Shown piece by piece: positions 54,111 through 62,652 of a stretch of DNA of 64,000 nucleotides. Position numbers and translations under genes: made by a program. The notes beneath the pieces are model-generated. The model saw nothing but the letters and a program-made list of their open reading frames with translations, was not told the DNA's origin and ran no database searches. The first letter of the stretch is position 1; every line of letters starts with the position of its first letter. Source of the stretch: Rhodospirillaceae bacterium (GTDB lineage: Bacteria > Pseudomonadota > Alphaproteobacteria > Bin65); contig JAPPLJ010000060.1 in assembly GCA_028819475.1 (NCBI GenBank), forward strand, positions 1-64,000. Reading direction: 5' to 3'.

Positions 54111-54529
54111 CTCGCTACATTCTCCTCGATATACCGGACGATGTCGTCCAGCCGGCTGCGCGAATTGAAGACGGCGTCGACGCCGATGTCGGCGAGCGCC
54201 TCGTGGTCCCGCTCCGGCACGTTGCCGCCGACAAGCCAGAGCCGCGTGCCGAGGTCGTATTCGTCCCACAGGTCCTTGAGCCGCCGGGCCAGCGGCAGGT
54301 GGGAGCCGGACAGGATCGACATGCCGATCACGTCGACCTCCTCGTCCTTTGCGCGCCGGGCGATGTCCTCCGGCGTCTTGCGCAGTCCGGTATAGACCAC
54401 GTCCATGCCGGCGTCCTTGAGCGCGCGTGCAACCACCTTGGCGCCGACATCGTGGCCGTCCAGCCCCGGCTTGGAGATCAGCACCCGGATCGGCCTGTCC
54501 GTTGCCTGGCCTGTCGCTTGGCCGGTCAT
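54095..54529 (-). CDS. cobalamin-binding subunit of the acyl-CoA mutase
   Basis: A 144-residue B12-binding protein. The DxHxxG motif (GLDGHDVGAKVVARAL) supplies the lower axial His ligand, and SILSGS plus WLVGGNVPERD complete the cobalamin pocket. It matches the C-terminal domain of methylmalonyl-CoA mutase, encoded here as a separate gene. Two 12-nt repeats encode TGQATGQAT near the N-terminus. The ATG overlaps the acyl-CoA-dehydrogenase stop by 4 nt. Confidence 0.9.
   Translation of the reverse strand: MTGQATGQATDRPIRVLISKPGLDGHDVGAKVVARALKDAGMDVVYTGLRKTPEDIARRAKDEEVDVIGMSILSGSHLPLARRLKDLWDEYDLGTRLWLVGGNVPERDHEALADIGVDAVFNSRSRLDDIVRYIEENVARWPRN
54500..54523. repeat. 12-nt tandem duplication at the start of the B12-subunit gene
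   Basis: On the minus strand GGCCAAGCGACA is followed by GGCCAGGCAACG, encoding Gly-Gln-Ala-Thr twice. It is in frame and in the disordered N-terminal tail. Confidence 0.7.
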
Positions 54530-55656
54530 CCCGCGGACACCTCCTTGGCGATGACCAGCTTCAGGATCTCGCTGGTGCCGCCGCCGATCAGCAGGAAGCG
54601 CACGTCGCGCAGATAGCGCTGGGCCGGATACTCCATGGCGAAGCCGTAGGACGCGAAGATGCGCGAGGCGTGTTCGCAAATGCGCGCCGCGGCCTCCGAG
54701 GCGAACAGCTTGGCCATCGCCGCCTCCTTGTGATGCGGCAGGCCGGCGTCGCACAGTTGCGCGGCGTGGGCGACGAGGTGGCGGGCGGCCTCCAGGTCGG
54801 TGCCCATGTCGGCCAGGCGCATCTGGACGGCCTGGAAACGGTTGATCGGCTTGCCGAACTGCTTGCGCTCGCCGGCATATTGGACGGCGTCGTCGAGCGC
54901 CGCCCGGGCGATCCCGAGGCCCATGGCGCCGGTCATGATGCGGATGCGGGCGAGGATCTTGCGCAGATGGGTTTCGCCCTCGCCGACCGCGCACAGTCGG
55001 TGGCTGTCCGGCACGAAACAGTCGTCGAACGAGAGTTCCGAGGTCGGCAGGGCGCGGACGCCCAGCTTCTCGATCGCCCGGCCGACCTGGAGGCCGTCGA
55101 AGTCCCGCTCGACCAGGAAGATGGTGATGCGGTCTTCGTCGCCGGCCTTGGCAAAAACGGTGAAGAAATCGGCGACCGGCGCCGAGGTCACCCACATTTT
55201 CTGGCCGTTGAGCCGCCAGCCGCCATCTGCTTTCGCCGCGCGGGTGTTCATGCCGTGCAGGTCCGAGCCGGCGTTGGGTTCGGTCATGCAGATGCCGCCG
55301 ATCTTCTCGCCGTCGAGCGCCGGGATCAGCAGCCGCTCGACGATGTCGTCGCTGCCCAGTTCGTTCAGGAAATGGGTGCCCATCAGCGCCTGCATCGAGC
55401 AGGCCGCGGCCAGCGCCATCGAACCGCGCGACAGTTCCTCGACCGCCAGGCAGAAGGGCAGCAGGCCGAGTTCCAGCCCGCCGACCCGCTCCGGATAGCG
55501 CATGCGGAAAAAGCCGAGTTCGCCGATCTGCCGGAACAGGTCGCGCGGAAACTCGTGGGCCTCGTCGATCGCCTCGGCCTGGGGCAGGATCCGCTCGTCG
55601 CAGAAGCGGGCGAAGGTCTCCCGGATTGCGGCAACCTCTTCCGGCAGCTCGATCAT
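54526..55656 (-). CDS. acyl-CoA dehydrogenase family protein, atypical active site
   Basis: A 376-residue flavoprotein with the standard three-domain fold: CSMQALMGTHFLNELGSD, GGICMTEPNAGSDLHGM, GWRLNGQKMWVTSA, ERKQFGKPINRFQAVQ. The catalytic Glu of medium/short-chain enzymes (YEGT) is replaced: the sequence is IGGGTSEI with Gly359. That is also true of isovaleryl-CoA dehydrogenases, but their alternative Glu (in an LER motif) aligns here with ILARIRIMTGAMG, which has no acid. Either the base is elsewhere or the reaction differs. It lies 19 bp after hyuB copy 3. Confidence 0.85.
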   Translation of the reverse strand: MIELPEEVAAIRETFARFCDERILPQAEAIDEAHEFPRDLFRQIGELGFFRMRYPERVGGLELGLLPFCLAVEELSRGSMALAAACSMQALMGTHFLNELGSDDIVERLLIPALDGEKIGGICMTEPNAGSDLHGMNTRAAKADGGWRLNGQKMWVTSAPVADFFTVFAKAGDEDRITIFLVERDFDGLQVGRAIEKLGVRALPTSELSFDDCFVPDSHRLCAVGEGETHLRKILARIRIMTGAMGLGIARAALDDAVQYAGERKQFGKPINRFQAVQMRLADMGTDLEAARHLVAHAAQLCDAGLPHHKEAAMAKLFASEAAARICEHASRIFASYGFAMEYPAQRYLRDVRFLLIGGGTSEILKLVIAKEVSAG

Positions 55657-55675
55657 CGGCGCGCTCCGCCGCCCT

Positions 55676-57418
55676 TCATTCCGCAGCCACGGCCGCGCCG
55701 CCGGTCCGGGCGCGCAGGGCGGCGGTTGCGGCGCGGTCGACCCGCATGGCCGCCCGGTCGACGACCGCGCCGTAGTCGCGTTCCGCTCGCTCCGGCGTCA
55801 CCTTGCCGTCCAGCAGATCGCGGTCGATGGCGGCGAGGTCCCGCTCGCGGGGATCGCCGTAGCCGCCGGCGCCCGGCTGGCGCAGGCTGACGACATCGCC
55901 TTCGGCCAGCGTGTCGAGCGCCTTGGACCGCATGCGCTCTTCCTTCGGCGTACCCGGGTTGCGAACGATGGCGCCGGGCGCGCCGGGCCGGCCGCCGAAC
56001 AGCCCCTGGGGCGGGAATTTCTGACGGTCGGCGTAGCGCGCGAAGCTGACCGGGCCGGTGAGCAGGCGGATGTCGCGGCGCAGGGCAAGGCTGCCGCGGA
56101 ACTTCCCGGCGCCGCCGGTGTCCGGCAGGAATTCGTAGCGGTCGATGCGGAAGGGGAAACGGCTCTCCACGGCCTCGACCGGCGTGTTCATGAAGCGGGG
56201 CAGGTGGCTGTCCTGGCCGTCGGCGCCGTCCTGGCGCGGCCTGCCGCCGTTGCCGCCGCCCTGGATGTCGATCATGATGAAGGTCTCGCCGGTCTTCGGA
56301 TCCGTGCCGCCGAAGCCGCAGGTCGTGATCTGGCCGTGGCTGCCGGCGGTCACCCGGTCCGGCGCGGCCTGCGACAGGGCGAAGAAGGTGCCCTCGGCGA
56401 TCTTCTGCGAGGCATTGGTGCGCGCGGCGACGGCGCCCGGCGGCAATGGATCGGCGATCGTGCCCTTCTTCGTCACCACCTCGACCGGGCGGTAGCAGCC
56501 GGAATTGGGCGGCGCGTGCGGATCGACCACGGCGATCATGACATAGTAGATCGCGGCGTGGGTGTTCGCGATGGTGGAGTTGGTGTTGCCCTCGGCCTGC
56601 GGATCGGACTCCGTCAGGTCGACGATCGCCCGGTCGCCGTCGATCGTGACCTTGAGCGCGATGCGGATCGGCTCGTCGTTGATGCCGTCGTCGTCGATGA
56701 AATCCTCGGCCTCCCAGGTGCCGTCGGGCAGGGCCGCGAGCCCCTGGCGCATGCGCCGCTCGGAATAGTCGAGCAGGTCGTTCCAGGCGCTCTGGACCAC
56801 CGCCTTGCCGTAGCGGTCGAACAGCCGGCCGAGCCGCTCGGTGCCGACCATCAGCGAGCTGATCTGCGCCCGGATGTCGCCCAGCGTCTTGTCCGGCACG
56901 CGGATCTGGTTGGCGATGATGCCGACGATTTCGCGGTCTTCGGCGCCGGCTTTCATAATCTTCACCATCGGCAGGCGCAGGCCTTCCATGTAGATTTCGC
57001 GGATGCCGCCCGCGACGCCGCCCGCCGCCACGCCGCCGAGGTCGGAATGGTGGGTGATGTTGCCGACGAAGCCGATCAGCTCGCCGCCGTGGAAGGCCGG
57101 CGCGATGGCGTAGAGATCCATGATGTGCTGGCCGCCCCGGTAGGGGTCGTTGGTGACGATGACGTCGCCGGGCGCCAGGTTCTCCGGCCCGAATTCCTTG
57201 ACCAGCTCGCGCATGGTGATCTCGAAACCGGCGAGCAGGCTGGGCGTGTGATGGGCCTGGGCGACCGTCTGGCCCTTCGCGTCGGTCACGACACAGGAAA
57301 TGTCCTTGATCTCGGTGATGATGGTCGAGCGGCCGGTGCGGACCAGCGTGTAGCCCATCTCGTCGGCGATCTGCTCCGAGGCGTAGCGGATCACCTGCAT
57401 GGTCACCAGATCGTTCAT
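55676..57418 (-). CDS. hyuB: hydantoinase/oxoprolinase subunit B (HyuB), copy 3
   Basis: A 580-residue HyuB: DLVTMQVIRYASEQIADEMG, VRTGRSTIITEIKDISCVVTD, LAPGDVIVTNDPYRGGQHIMDL, THHSDLGGVAAGGVAGG and LPDTGGAGKFRGSLALRRDIR. Gly-rich C-terminal QPGAGGYGDPRERD is typical. It follows hyuA copy 3 after 12 bp and precedes the acyl-CoA dehydrogenase gene, inside a transporter-to-CoA-chemistry operon. N-methylhydantoinase, oxoprolinase or a carboxylase-type reaction are all possible. Confidence 0.9.
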   Translation of the reverse strand: MNDLVTMQVIRYASEQIADEMGYTLVRTGRSTIITEIKDISCVVTDAKGQTVAQAHHTPSLLAGFEITMRELVKEFGPENLAPGDVIVTNDPYRGGQHIMDLYAIAPAFHGGELIGFVGNITHHSDLGGVAAGGVAGGIREIYMEGLRLPMVKIMKAGAEDREIVGIIANQIRVPDKTLGDIRAQISSLMVGTERLGRLFDRYGKAVVQSAWNDLLDYSERRMRQGLAALPDGTWEAEDFIDDDGINDEPIRIALKVTIDGDRAIVDLTESDPQAEGNTNSTIANTHAAIYYVMIAVVDPHAPPNSGCYRPVEVVTKKGTIADPLPPGAVAARTNASQKIAEGTFFALSQAAPDRVTAGSHGQITTCGFGGTDPKTGETFIMIDIQGGGNGGRPRQDGADGQDSHLPRFMNTPVEAVESRFPFRIDRYEFLPDTGGAGKFRGSLALRRDIRLLTGPVSFARYADRQKFPPQGLFGGRPGAPGAIVRNPGTPKEERMRSKALDTLAEGDVVSLRQPGAGGYGDPRERDLAAIDRDLLDGKVTPERAERDYGAVVDRAAMRVDRAATAALRARTGGAAVAAE

Positions 57419-57430
57419 CGCCCGCTCCCG

Positions 57431-59518
57431 CTACGATCCGCGCAGATCGACGATCAGGCCGAGGTCGGCGGCCACGGCCGCCTGCGTCCCCGGCGGCACC
57501 AGGGTCGCCGAGGTATCCTCCTCGATCACCGCCGGTCCGGGCACCATCATGCCATGGGCGAGCCGTCCGCGCTGAAAAATCGGCGTGTCGGTCCAGCCCG
57601 GCCCGTCGAAATAGACCGCACGGCGGCCGCTTTCGGCCGCGGCGGGCGAGGTTGCGCTTCCCGTACTCTCCGGGAATTCGACCGGCGGATTGAGTCCTTC
57701 GGCGCTGAGGCGCAGGTTGACGATCTCGATGGGCTCGTCCTCAAAGAAGAAGGCGTAGCGCTCGCGATACAACCTGCCGAAATCCGCAGCCAGCGCGGAA
57801 ATCCCGGCTTTCGTCACCGGCCCCTGGCCGGGCAGGGGCAGCAGCAGCTCGTAGGTCTGGCCAACGACCTTGAGGTCGGCGAGCCGGGTCAGGCGGATGC
57901 GCTCGGCCGGAAACCCCTGGGCGGCCAGCAGGTCCTTGCCCTGTTGCTCCATGTCCTGAAAGGCTTTTTCCAGCCCGGCGATCTCCGCCTCTTCGGCGAC
58001 GATGCCGCCGGTCGCGGTCACATAGTCGTGGCGCATTTCGGTCGCCAGCAGGCCGACGGCGGAAAAAGTGCCGGGCATCGGTGGCACGATGGCTTCGGCC
58101 ATCGACAGTTCCTGCGCCAGGTCGACCGCGTGGGCGCCGCCCGCGCCGCCGAAGGAGACCAGCGAGAAATCGCGCACGTCGATGCCGCGCTGGATCGTGA
58201 CCGTGGCGATGCCGCGGATCATGTTGGCGTTGACGACCCGGACGACGCCGAGCGCGGCTTCCTCCAGGCTTGCGCCCATCTTTTCCGCCAGGGCGCGGAC
58301 GGCGCGTTCGGACGCCGCAAAATCGAGCGCCATGCGGCCGGCGTTGAAATTGTCCGGGTTGAGCCGGCCAAGCACCAGGTTGGCGTCGGTCACCGTCGCC
58401 TCTGCGCCGCCCTGGCCGTAGCAGGCCGGGCCGGGCACGGCGCCCGCCGAGTGCGGCCCGACATTGAGCGCGCCGCCGGGATCGATCCAGGCGATCGAGC
58501 CGCCGCCTGCGCCGATGATATGCAGGTCGACGATCGGGATCTTGACCGGCAGGCCCTGGAAATCGCCCTCGGTCGTCACCCGCGAGCGGCCGTCCTCGAT
58601 CAGCCCGATATCGAAGGAGGTGCCGCCCATGTCGACCGAGACCATGCGCTCGCGCCCGTGCCGCCGCCCGTAGGCCGCCGCCGCCACGACGCCGCCGCAC
58701 GGGCCGGAGTTGACCGTCGTGACCGCCTTGCGCCGGGCCTGCTCCACCGAGGTCGAGCCGCCGTTCGCCTGGATGACGGAGAGGCGCGCCGCCGGCGCGG
58801 CCTCCGCGATCCGGGCTTCGAGAGTGCCCAGATAGCTGTCCATGACCGGCGTCAGATAGGCGTTCATCACCGCCGTCGAGGCACGCTCGTATTCCCGGTA
58901 TTCCGGGCTCATCCGGTTGGACACGCTGATCGGCACACCGGGCAGGCGCCCGGCCAGGAGTTCGGCGGCGCGGTCTTCGTGTGCCGGGTTGAGGTGGGCG
59001 AACAGGAAGCAGATCGCGACAGCCTCGACCTGTTGGCGGGCGAACACGTCGGCGGCGGCGAAAACGCCGGCCTCGTCGAGCGGCGTCACGATCCGGCCTT
59101 CGGCGTCGATGCGCTCGACGGCTTCGAGGCAGCGGTGGCGCGGCACCAGGGGCGGCGGCCGGTCCACGGTGAAATCGTACAGGCCCTCCATCGGCCGCTG
59201 GACGCGGCCGATCTCCAGCATGTCCCGGAAGCCCGCCGTCGTGAGAAAGCCGACCTTCGCGCCGCTGCGCTCGATCAGCGCGTTGGTGCCGGTCGTCGAG
59301 CCGTGAACCACCTCGACGATGCCGTCCAGGCCGATCCCGGCCGCTGCGGCAGCCGCATGAATGCCCTCGATCGCGCCGGCGGCGCGGTCCTGCGGCGTCG
59401 TCGGCACCTTGGCGCCGGTCAGGCCCCGGCCCCGCTCGTCGGCGACCACCACATCGGTGAACGTGCCGCCGACGTCCACGGCGACGCGGTATCGGCGCGC
59501 CGCATTGGCGGAATCCAT
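57431..59518 (-). CDS. hyuA: hydantoinase/oxoprolinase subunit A (HyuA), copy 3
   Basis: About 695 residues: VAVDVGGTFTDVVVADERG, EVVHGSTTGTNALIERSGA, FLFAHLNPAHEDRAAELLAG, VNSGPCGGVVAAAAYG, VSVDMGGTSFDIGLIEDG and DLHIIGAGGGSIAWIDPGG. The ATG at 59518 was chosen because the DctM-type gene ends at 59548; a longer frame would overlap it. Conserved IGLI and TIQRGIDVRDF motifs follow the HyuA pattern. It works with HyuB copy 3, and the TRAP transporter upstream probably supplies the substrate. Confidence 0.9.
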   Translation of the reverse strand: MDSANAARRYRVAVDVGGTFTDVVVADERGRGLTGAKVPTTPQDRAAGAIEGIHAAAAAAGIGLDGIVEVVHGSTTGTNALIERSGAKVGFLTTAGFRDMLEIGRVQRPMEGLYDFTVDRPPPLVPRHRCLEAVERIDAEGRIVTPLDEAGVFAAADVFARQQVEAVAICFLFAHLNPAHEDRAAELLAGRLPGVPISVSNRMSPEYREYERASTAVMNAYLTPVMDSYLGTLEARIAEAAPAARLSVIQANGGSTSVEQARRKAVTTVNSGPCGGVVAAAAYGRRHGRERMVSVDMGGTSFDIGLIEDGRSRVTTEGDFQGLPVKIPIVDLHIIGAGGGSIAWIDPGGALNVGPHSAGAVPGPACYGQGGAEATVTDANLVLGRLNPDNFNAGRMALDFAASERAVRALAEKMGASLEEAALGVVRVVNANMIRGIATVTIQRGIDVRDFSLVSFGGAGGAHAVDLAQELSMAEAIVPPMPGTFSAVGLLATEMRHDYVTATGGIVAEEAEIAGLEKAFQDMEQQGKDLLAAQGFPAERIRLTRLADLKVVGQTYELLLPLPGQGPVTKAGISALAADFGRLYRERYAFFFEDEPIEIVNLRLSAEGLNPPVEFPESTGSATSPAAAESGRRAVYFDGPGWTDTPIFQRGRLAHGMMVPGPAVIEEDTSATLVPPGTQAAVAADLGLIVDLRGS

Positions 59519-59528
59519 CTGCGCCCCG

Positions 59529-59558
59529 CCGCCTACAGCCTTACCGCCTACAGCCCCG
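59529..59558. repeat. 15-nt tandem duplication at the dctM-hyuA junction
   Basis: CCGCCTACAGCCTTA (59529-59543) is followed by CCGCCTACAGCCCCG (59544-59558). The second unit contains the stop codon of the dctM-type gene (CTA on this strand at 59548-59550), and the first carries a matching CTA. The duplication therefore lengthened the intergenic spacer. Confidence 0.7.
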
Positions 59559-60885
59559 GCAGCCACAGGACGATCGGCGGGAAGAAGATCATCAGCAGCA
59601 TGACCAGGGAATCGCAGCCCAGGAAGGGCAGGGCGGACTTGTAGATGTCCATCATCTTCGTGCCGGCCGGCGCGACGCCCTTCATGACGAAAAGCTGCAA
59701 TCCGAAGGGCGGCGACGTGCTCGCCATCTGCATGTTGAGCAGCATGATCGCGCCGAACCAGATGATTGCCTGCTCCGGCGTCAGGCCGAGGCCGGGCGCC
59801 AGCGCCTCGACGATCGGCAGGTATATCGGCACCGTCAGGAACATGATCGACAGCGGCTCCATGAAGGTACCCATGACGAGCAGCACAAGCATCATCAGGA
59901 TGATGATGACGAAGGGCGCGACCTGGACCGCCGTCGCCAGCTCGACCATGCCGCGCGAGGCCCCGGTAAAAGCGAGGATCTGGCCGAACGCCGTCGTGCC
60001 GGTCAGGATCATGAACATCATGACCGTCGTGCCCAGGGTCGAGCGCAGCGATTTCGCCGCGACATCCCAGTTCAGCCCCCGGTACAGGGCCGCGAGGATG
60101 AAGGTGCCGGCGGCGCCCAGGGCGGCCGATTCGGTCGGCGTCGCCACGCCCATGAAGATCAGGCCGATCACCAGGAAAACGATGGTAGCGAGCGGGAACA
60201 CATAGATGAGCGTATTGCCGATTTTGGGCAGCAAGGGCTGGGGCGGCACGTCGTAGGGCGGCGCCAGATGGGGTTGCAGAGTGCAGCGGATCACGATGTA
60301 GGAGGCGTAGAACAGGCCCATCAGCAGGCCCGGCAGGATGATCGCGATCAGGAAATCGCCGACCGAGAAATCGCCGATGGCCGCGAGCAGCACGCCGAGC
60401 GCCGAGGGCGGAATCATGATCGCCAGACCGCCGGAACCCAAAATCGGCCCCAGGGTCATCGGCTTGGCGTAGCCGCGGCCTTCCATGTCCGGCACCAGCA
60501 GCTTGCCGAGCATCGCCGTGCCCGCCATGCCGGAGCCGGTGAGCGTGGCGAACATGGTGCCGCCGCCGACCGCCATCAGGCTGAGCCGGCCCGGCACCCG
60601 GCCGAACCAGGAATCCAGCACCTCCATCTGCTTCGAGGCGATGCCCGAGCGGAACATCACCTCGCCCATCAGTATGAACATGGGGACGGGCAGGATCGCG
60701 AAATGGGTGACGGACGCGCCGACCGAAAGGACGAGCTGGTTAAAGCCCGCAAAGCCGTTCCAGAAGATGTAGACGCCGACGACGTTGATGGCGAGGAAGG
60801 CGAAGGCGACGGGCACGCCGATCGCCAGCAGCACGATCAGCGCGCCGAAGATGACCAGCAGGACGACCCACCACTCGGGACCCAT
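59548..60885 (-). CDS. TRAP transporter large permease (DctM)
   Basis: A 445-residue membrane protein with about a dozen helices: IGVPVAFAFLAINVVGVYIF, PVPMFILMGEVMFRSGIA, GGTMFATLTGSGMAGTAMLGKLL, GGLAIMIPPSALGVLLAAIG, TPTESAALGAAG and VMGTFMEPLSIMFLTVPIYLP. It belongs to the larger, taurine/C4-dicarboxylate-type DctM group. It abuts the DctQ stop exactly (zero gap). Confidence 0.92.
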   Translation of the reverse strand: MGPEWWVVLLVIFGALIVLLAIGVPVAFAFLAINVVGVYIFWNGFAGFNQLVLSVGASVTHFAILPVPMFILMGEVMFRSGIASKQMEVLDSWFGRVPGRLSLMAVGGGTMFATLTGSGMAGTAMLGKLLVPDMEGRGYAKPMTLGPILGSGGLAIMIPPSALGVLLAAIGDFSVGDFLIAIILPGLLMGLFYASYIVIRCTLQPHLAPPYDVPPQPLLPKIGNTLIYVFPLATIVFLVIGLIFMGVATPTESAALGAAGTFILAALYRGLNWDVAAKSLRSTLGTTVMMFMILTGTTAFGQILAFTGASRGMVELATAVQVAPFVIIILMMLVLLVMGTFMEPLSIMFLTVPIYLPIVEALAPGLGLTPEQAIIWFGAIMLLNMQMASTSPPFGLQLFVMKGVAPAGTKMMDIYKSALPFLGCDSLVMLLMIFFPPIVLWLPGL

Positions 60886-61404
60886 CTATCCGATTTCCGT
60901 TTCGAAGCTGGCCTGGTCGCTGCGCACGCCGGCGGCGAATTCGATCGTGTGGCGCAGGAAGCGCAAGGCCAGGATCAGCGAGCCGACCGGGATGCACAGA
61001 AGGACGATCCACGACGGGAACTCCACGACCGTCGGCTTGTAGGCGCCGGTGACGTATTTCTCCCAGGTCGCGCCGGCGCCCCAGATCAGCAGGACGAGCG
61101 CGATCCCCAGCCCGAGCAGCGACGAGATGACGCCAAAGCGCTGCCGCCAGCGCTGGGAAAAGGCATAGAGGAAAATATCGACGCGGACGTGATTACCCTC
61201 GCGCAATGCCCAGGCCGCGCCGAGAAAGCAGATATAGAGCAGCGCATACTCGGCAAACTCGACGACCCAGACCAGCGGGTCGTTGAGAACGTAACGCATG
61301 AAGACTTCGAGGCAGACCGCCAGCGTGATGGCGACCAGCAGCAGGACAGCGCCGAACGACATCGCGTCTTCGATCCGGTCGAGGATGCGAAGGAAGCGTT
61401 GCAT
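60886..61404 (-). CDS. TRAP transporter small permease (DctQ)
   Basis: A 172-residue protein with four transmembrane helices: MSFGAVLLLVAITLAVCLEVFMRYVLND, VWVVEFAEYALLYICFLGAAWALREGNHVRVDIFL, GVISSLLGLGIALVLLIWGAG and WIVLLCIPVGSLILALRFLRH. Typical DctQ. It is separated from the dctP-type gene by 71 bp with a terminator-like hairpin. Confidence 0.9.
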   Translation of the reverse strand: MQRFLRILDRIEDAMSFGAVLLLVAITLAVCLEVFMRYVLNDPLVWVVEFAEYALLYICFLGAAWALREGNHVRVDIFLYAFSQRWRQRFGVISSLLGLGIALVLLIWGAGATWEKYVTGAYKPTVVEFPSWIVLLCIPVGSLILALRFLRHTIEFAAGVRSDQASFETEIG

Positions 61405-61415
61405 GGGGCGATCCG

Positions 61416-61449
61416 CAAAAAATCCGGGGGCGGCGGGAAGCCGCCCCCG
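61416..61449 (-). terminator. rho-independent-type terminator/attenuator after dctP
   Basis: Read on the minus strand: CGGGGGCGGC, loop TTCCC, GCCGCCCCCG, then GATTTTTTG. A 10-bp perfect GC stem with a T-run right after it is a textbook intrinsic terminator. As the DctQ/DctM genes continue on the same strand, partial read-through is expected, giving more binding protein than permease. Confidence 0.75.
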
Positions 61450-61475
61450 AACCTATATCCTCAGGGCATTCGCGC

Positions 61476-62438
61476 CTAGTTGCAGGCGAGCTTCTTCAGC
61501 TCGGCCACACGCTTGGCGCCGACCTTTTCGGCCAGCCGCGCCCATTCGGTCTCATAGGCGGCGTCGACATAGGTCTTGTTCTCGGCGTCCGAGAACTTGA
61601 TCTTGGTGACGTGGCCCTTGAGCGACTCCCAGTCCTTCGCCTCGAGGGCCTGGTAGTATTTCACCATGCCCGGCTCGTAGCCGACCGAGATTTCGGTGAT
61701 CTTCTTCCGGGCGTCGGCCGGCAGCTTCTTCCACCGGTCGAGATTCATGATCGCGCCCATGTTCGAATTGCCGAAGAAGGGCAGGTCGACGACGTACTTC
61801 GCCTTCTTGACCCAGCCGCGCTTGAGCACACCGGCGGTCGGCCAGCCGAAGCCGTCGACCACGCCGCGCTCCAGCGCCGTGTAGACGGCCGGCGAGTTCA
61901 TGGTGACCGGCACCATGCCCAGCTTCTTCATCATCTTGTCGTAGAGCGAACCCGTGCGCATTTTCAGGCCCTTGAGATCGGCCAGCGTCTTCGCGTTCTT
62001 GTTCATCCAGAGATAGAAGTTGCCGTACTGGACCCGCGCGATCAGCTTCAGGTTCAGCTTCGCCATCTGGGCGTCGAGATGGGCGAAATGGCCGTTGTTG
62101 CGCTCGTCCGGAATCGTGCATTTGGACAGCCAGCTCGACGCCGTCTCGGGCGCGCGGTCCTGGATATCGGCGAACACGGCGAAGATGATGTCGATCACGC
62201 CGTTGCTGGCCGCGTCCCATTGCTGGCGGCGGCCGATCACTTCCGGCCCGCCGATATAGTTGATTTTCAGCGTGCCCTTGAGCGCGGCGTTCACCTTGTT
62301 CACCCAGTCGTGGGACGATTTCATCACCGGATGCTTGTGCGGAATGAAGGCGATGGCGCGCATGCCGGTTTCCGCCATCGCAAGGGACGGAGCGGCGGCA
62401 ATGGCCGCGGCACCGATCAAAAGACCCAATTTACGCAT
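61476..62438 (-). CDS. TRAP transporter substrate-binding protein (DctP)
   Basis: A 320-residue periplasmic protein. GAGGAG precedes the ATG at 62438, and the signal peptide MRKLGLLIGAAAIAAAPSLA ends near AMA (residue 22). YIGGPEVIGRRQQWDAASNGVIDI, LKGLKMRTGSLYDKMMKKLG and LERGVVDGFGWPTAGVLKRGW follow the DctP fold, with the ligand-binding Arg in KMRTG. It delivers an organic acid to the DctQM genes that follow. A Cys pair is possible between SKCTIP and the C-terminal ACN. Confidence 0.92.
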   Translation of the reverse strand: MRKLGLLIGAAAIAAAPSLAMAETGMRAIAFIPHKHPVMKSSHDWVNKVNAALKGTLKINYIGGPEVIGRRQQWDAASNGVIDIIFAVFADIQDRAPETASSWLSKCTIPDERNNGHFAHLDAQMAKLNLKLIARVQYGNFYLWMNKNAKTLADLKGLKMRTGSLYDKMMKKLGMVPVTMNSPAVYTALERGVVDGFGWPTAGVLKRGWVKKAKYVVDLPFFGNSNMGAIMNLDRWKKLPADARKKITEISVGYEPGMVKYYQALEAKDWESLKGHVTKIKFSDAENKTYVDAAYETEWARLAEKVGAKRVAELKKLACN

Positions 62439-62593
62439 TACAAACTCCTCGTTTTCCCGCCATTCCCGTTTCCTCCCTATGGAATTCCGGGATTGCGCCG
62501 CAGAACCTACCCGACCGTTCGCCGGATTACCAGCGCACGCAGCGCATGGCGCCCCGGACGCCACTCCCGGCCTCCGGACCAGGCGAAAGAATC

Positions 62594-62621
62594 GTAGGGA
62601 ATGGTTTCAAGCCTCCCCTAC
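62594..62621. repeat. 28-bp palindrome, diverged copy 2
   Basis: GTAGGGAATGGTTT...CTCCCCTAC matches the 29-bp palindrome at 30346-30374 with several changes. It lies in the 214-bp gap between the MmgE/PrpD and DctP genes, which otherwise shows nothing. Confidence 0.65.
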
Positions 62622-62652
62622 GGACGGCTGCGGACTTGCGTCTTCCGGAATT

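Noticed and set aside
55502-59644. A 1380-codon plus-strand open frame opposite hyuAB copy 3
   Set aside because: Antisense shadow of high-GC genes; composition (Asp/Arg/His/Gly-rich, no fold) is typical of reverse-frame artefacts.
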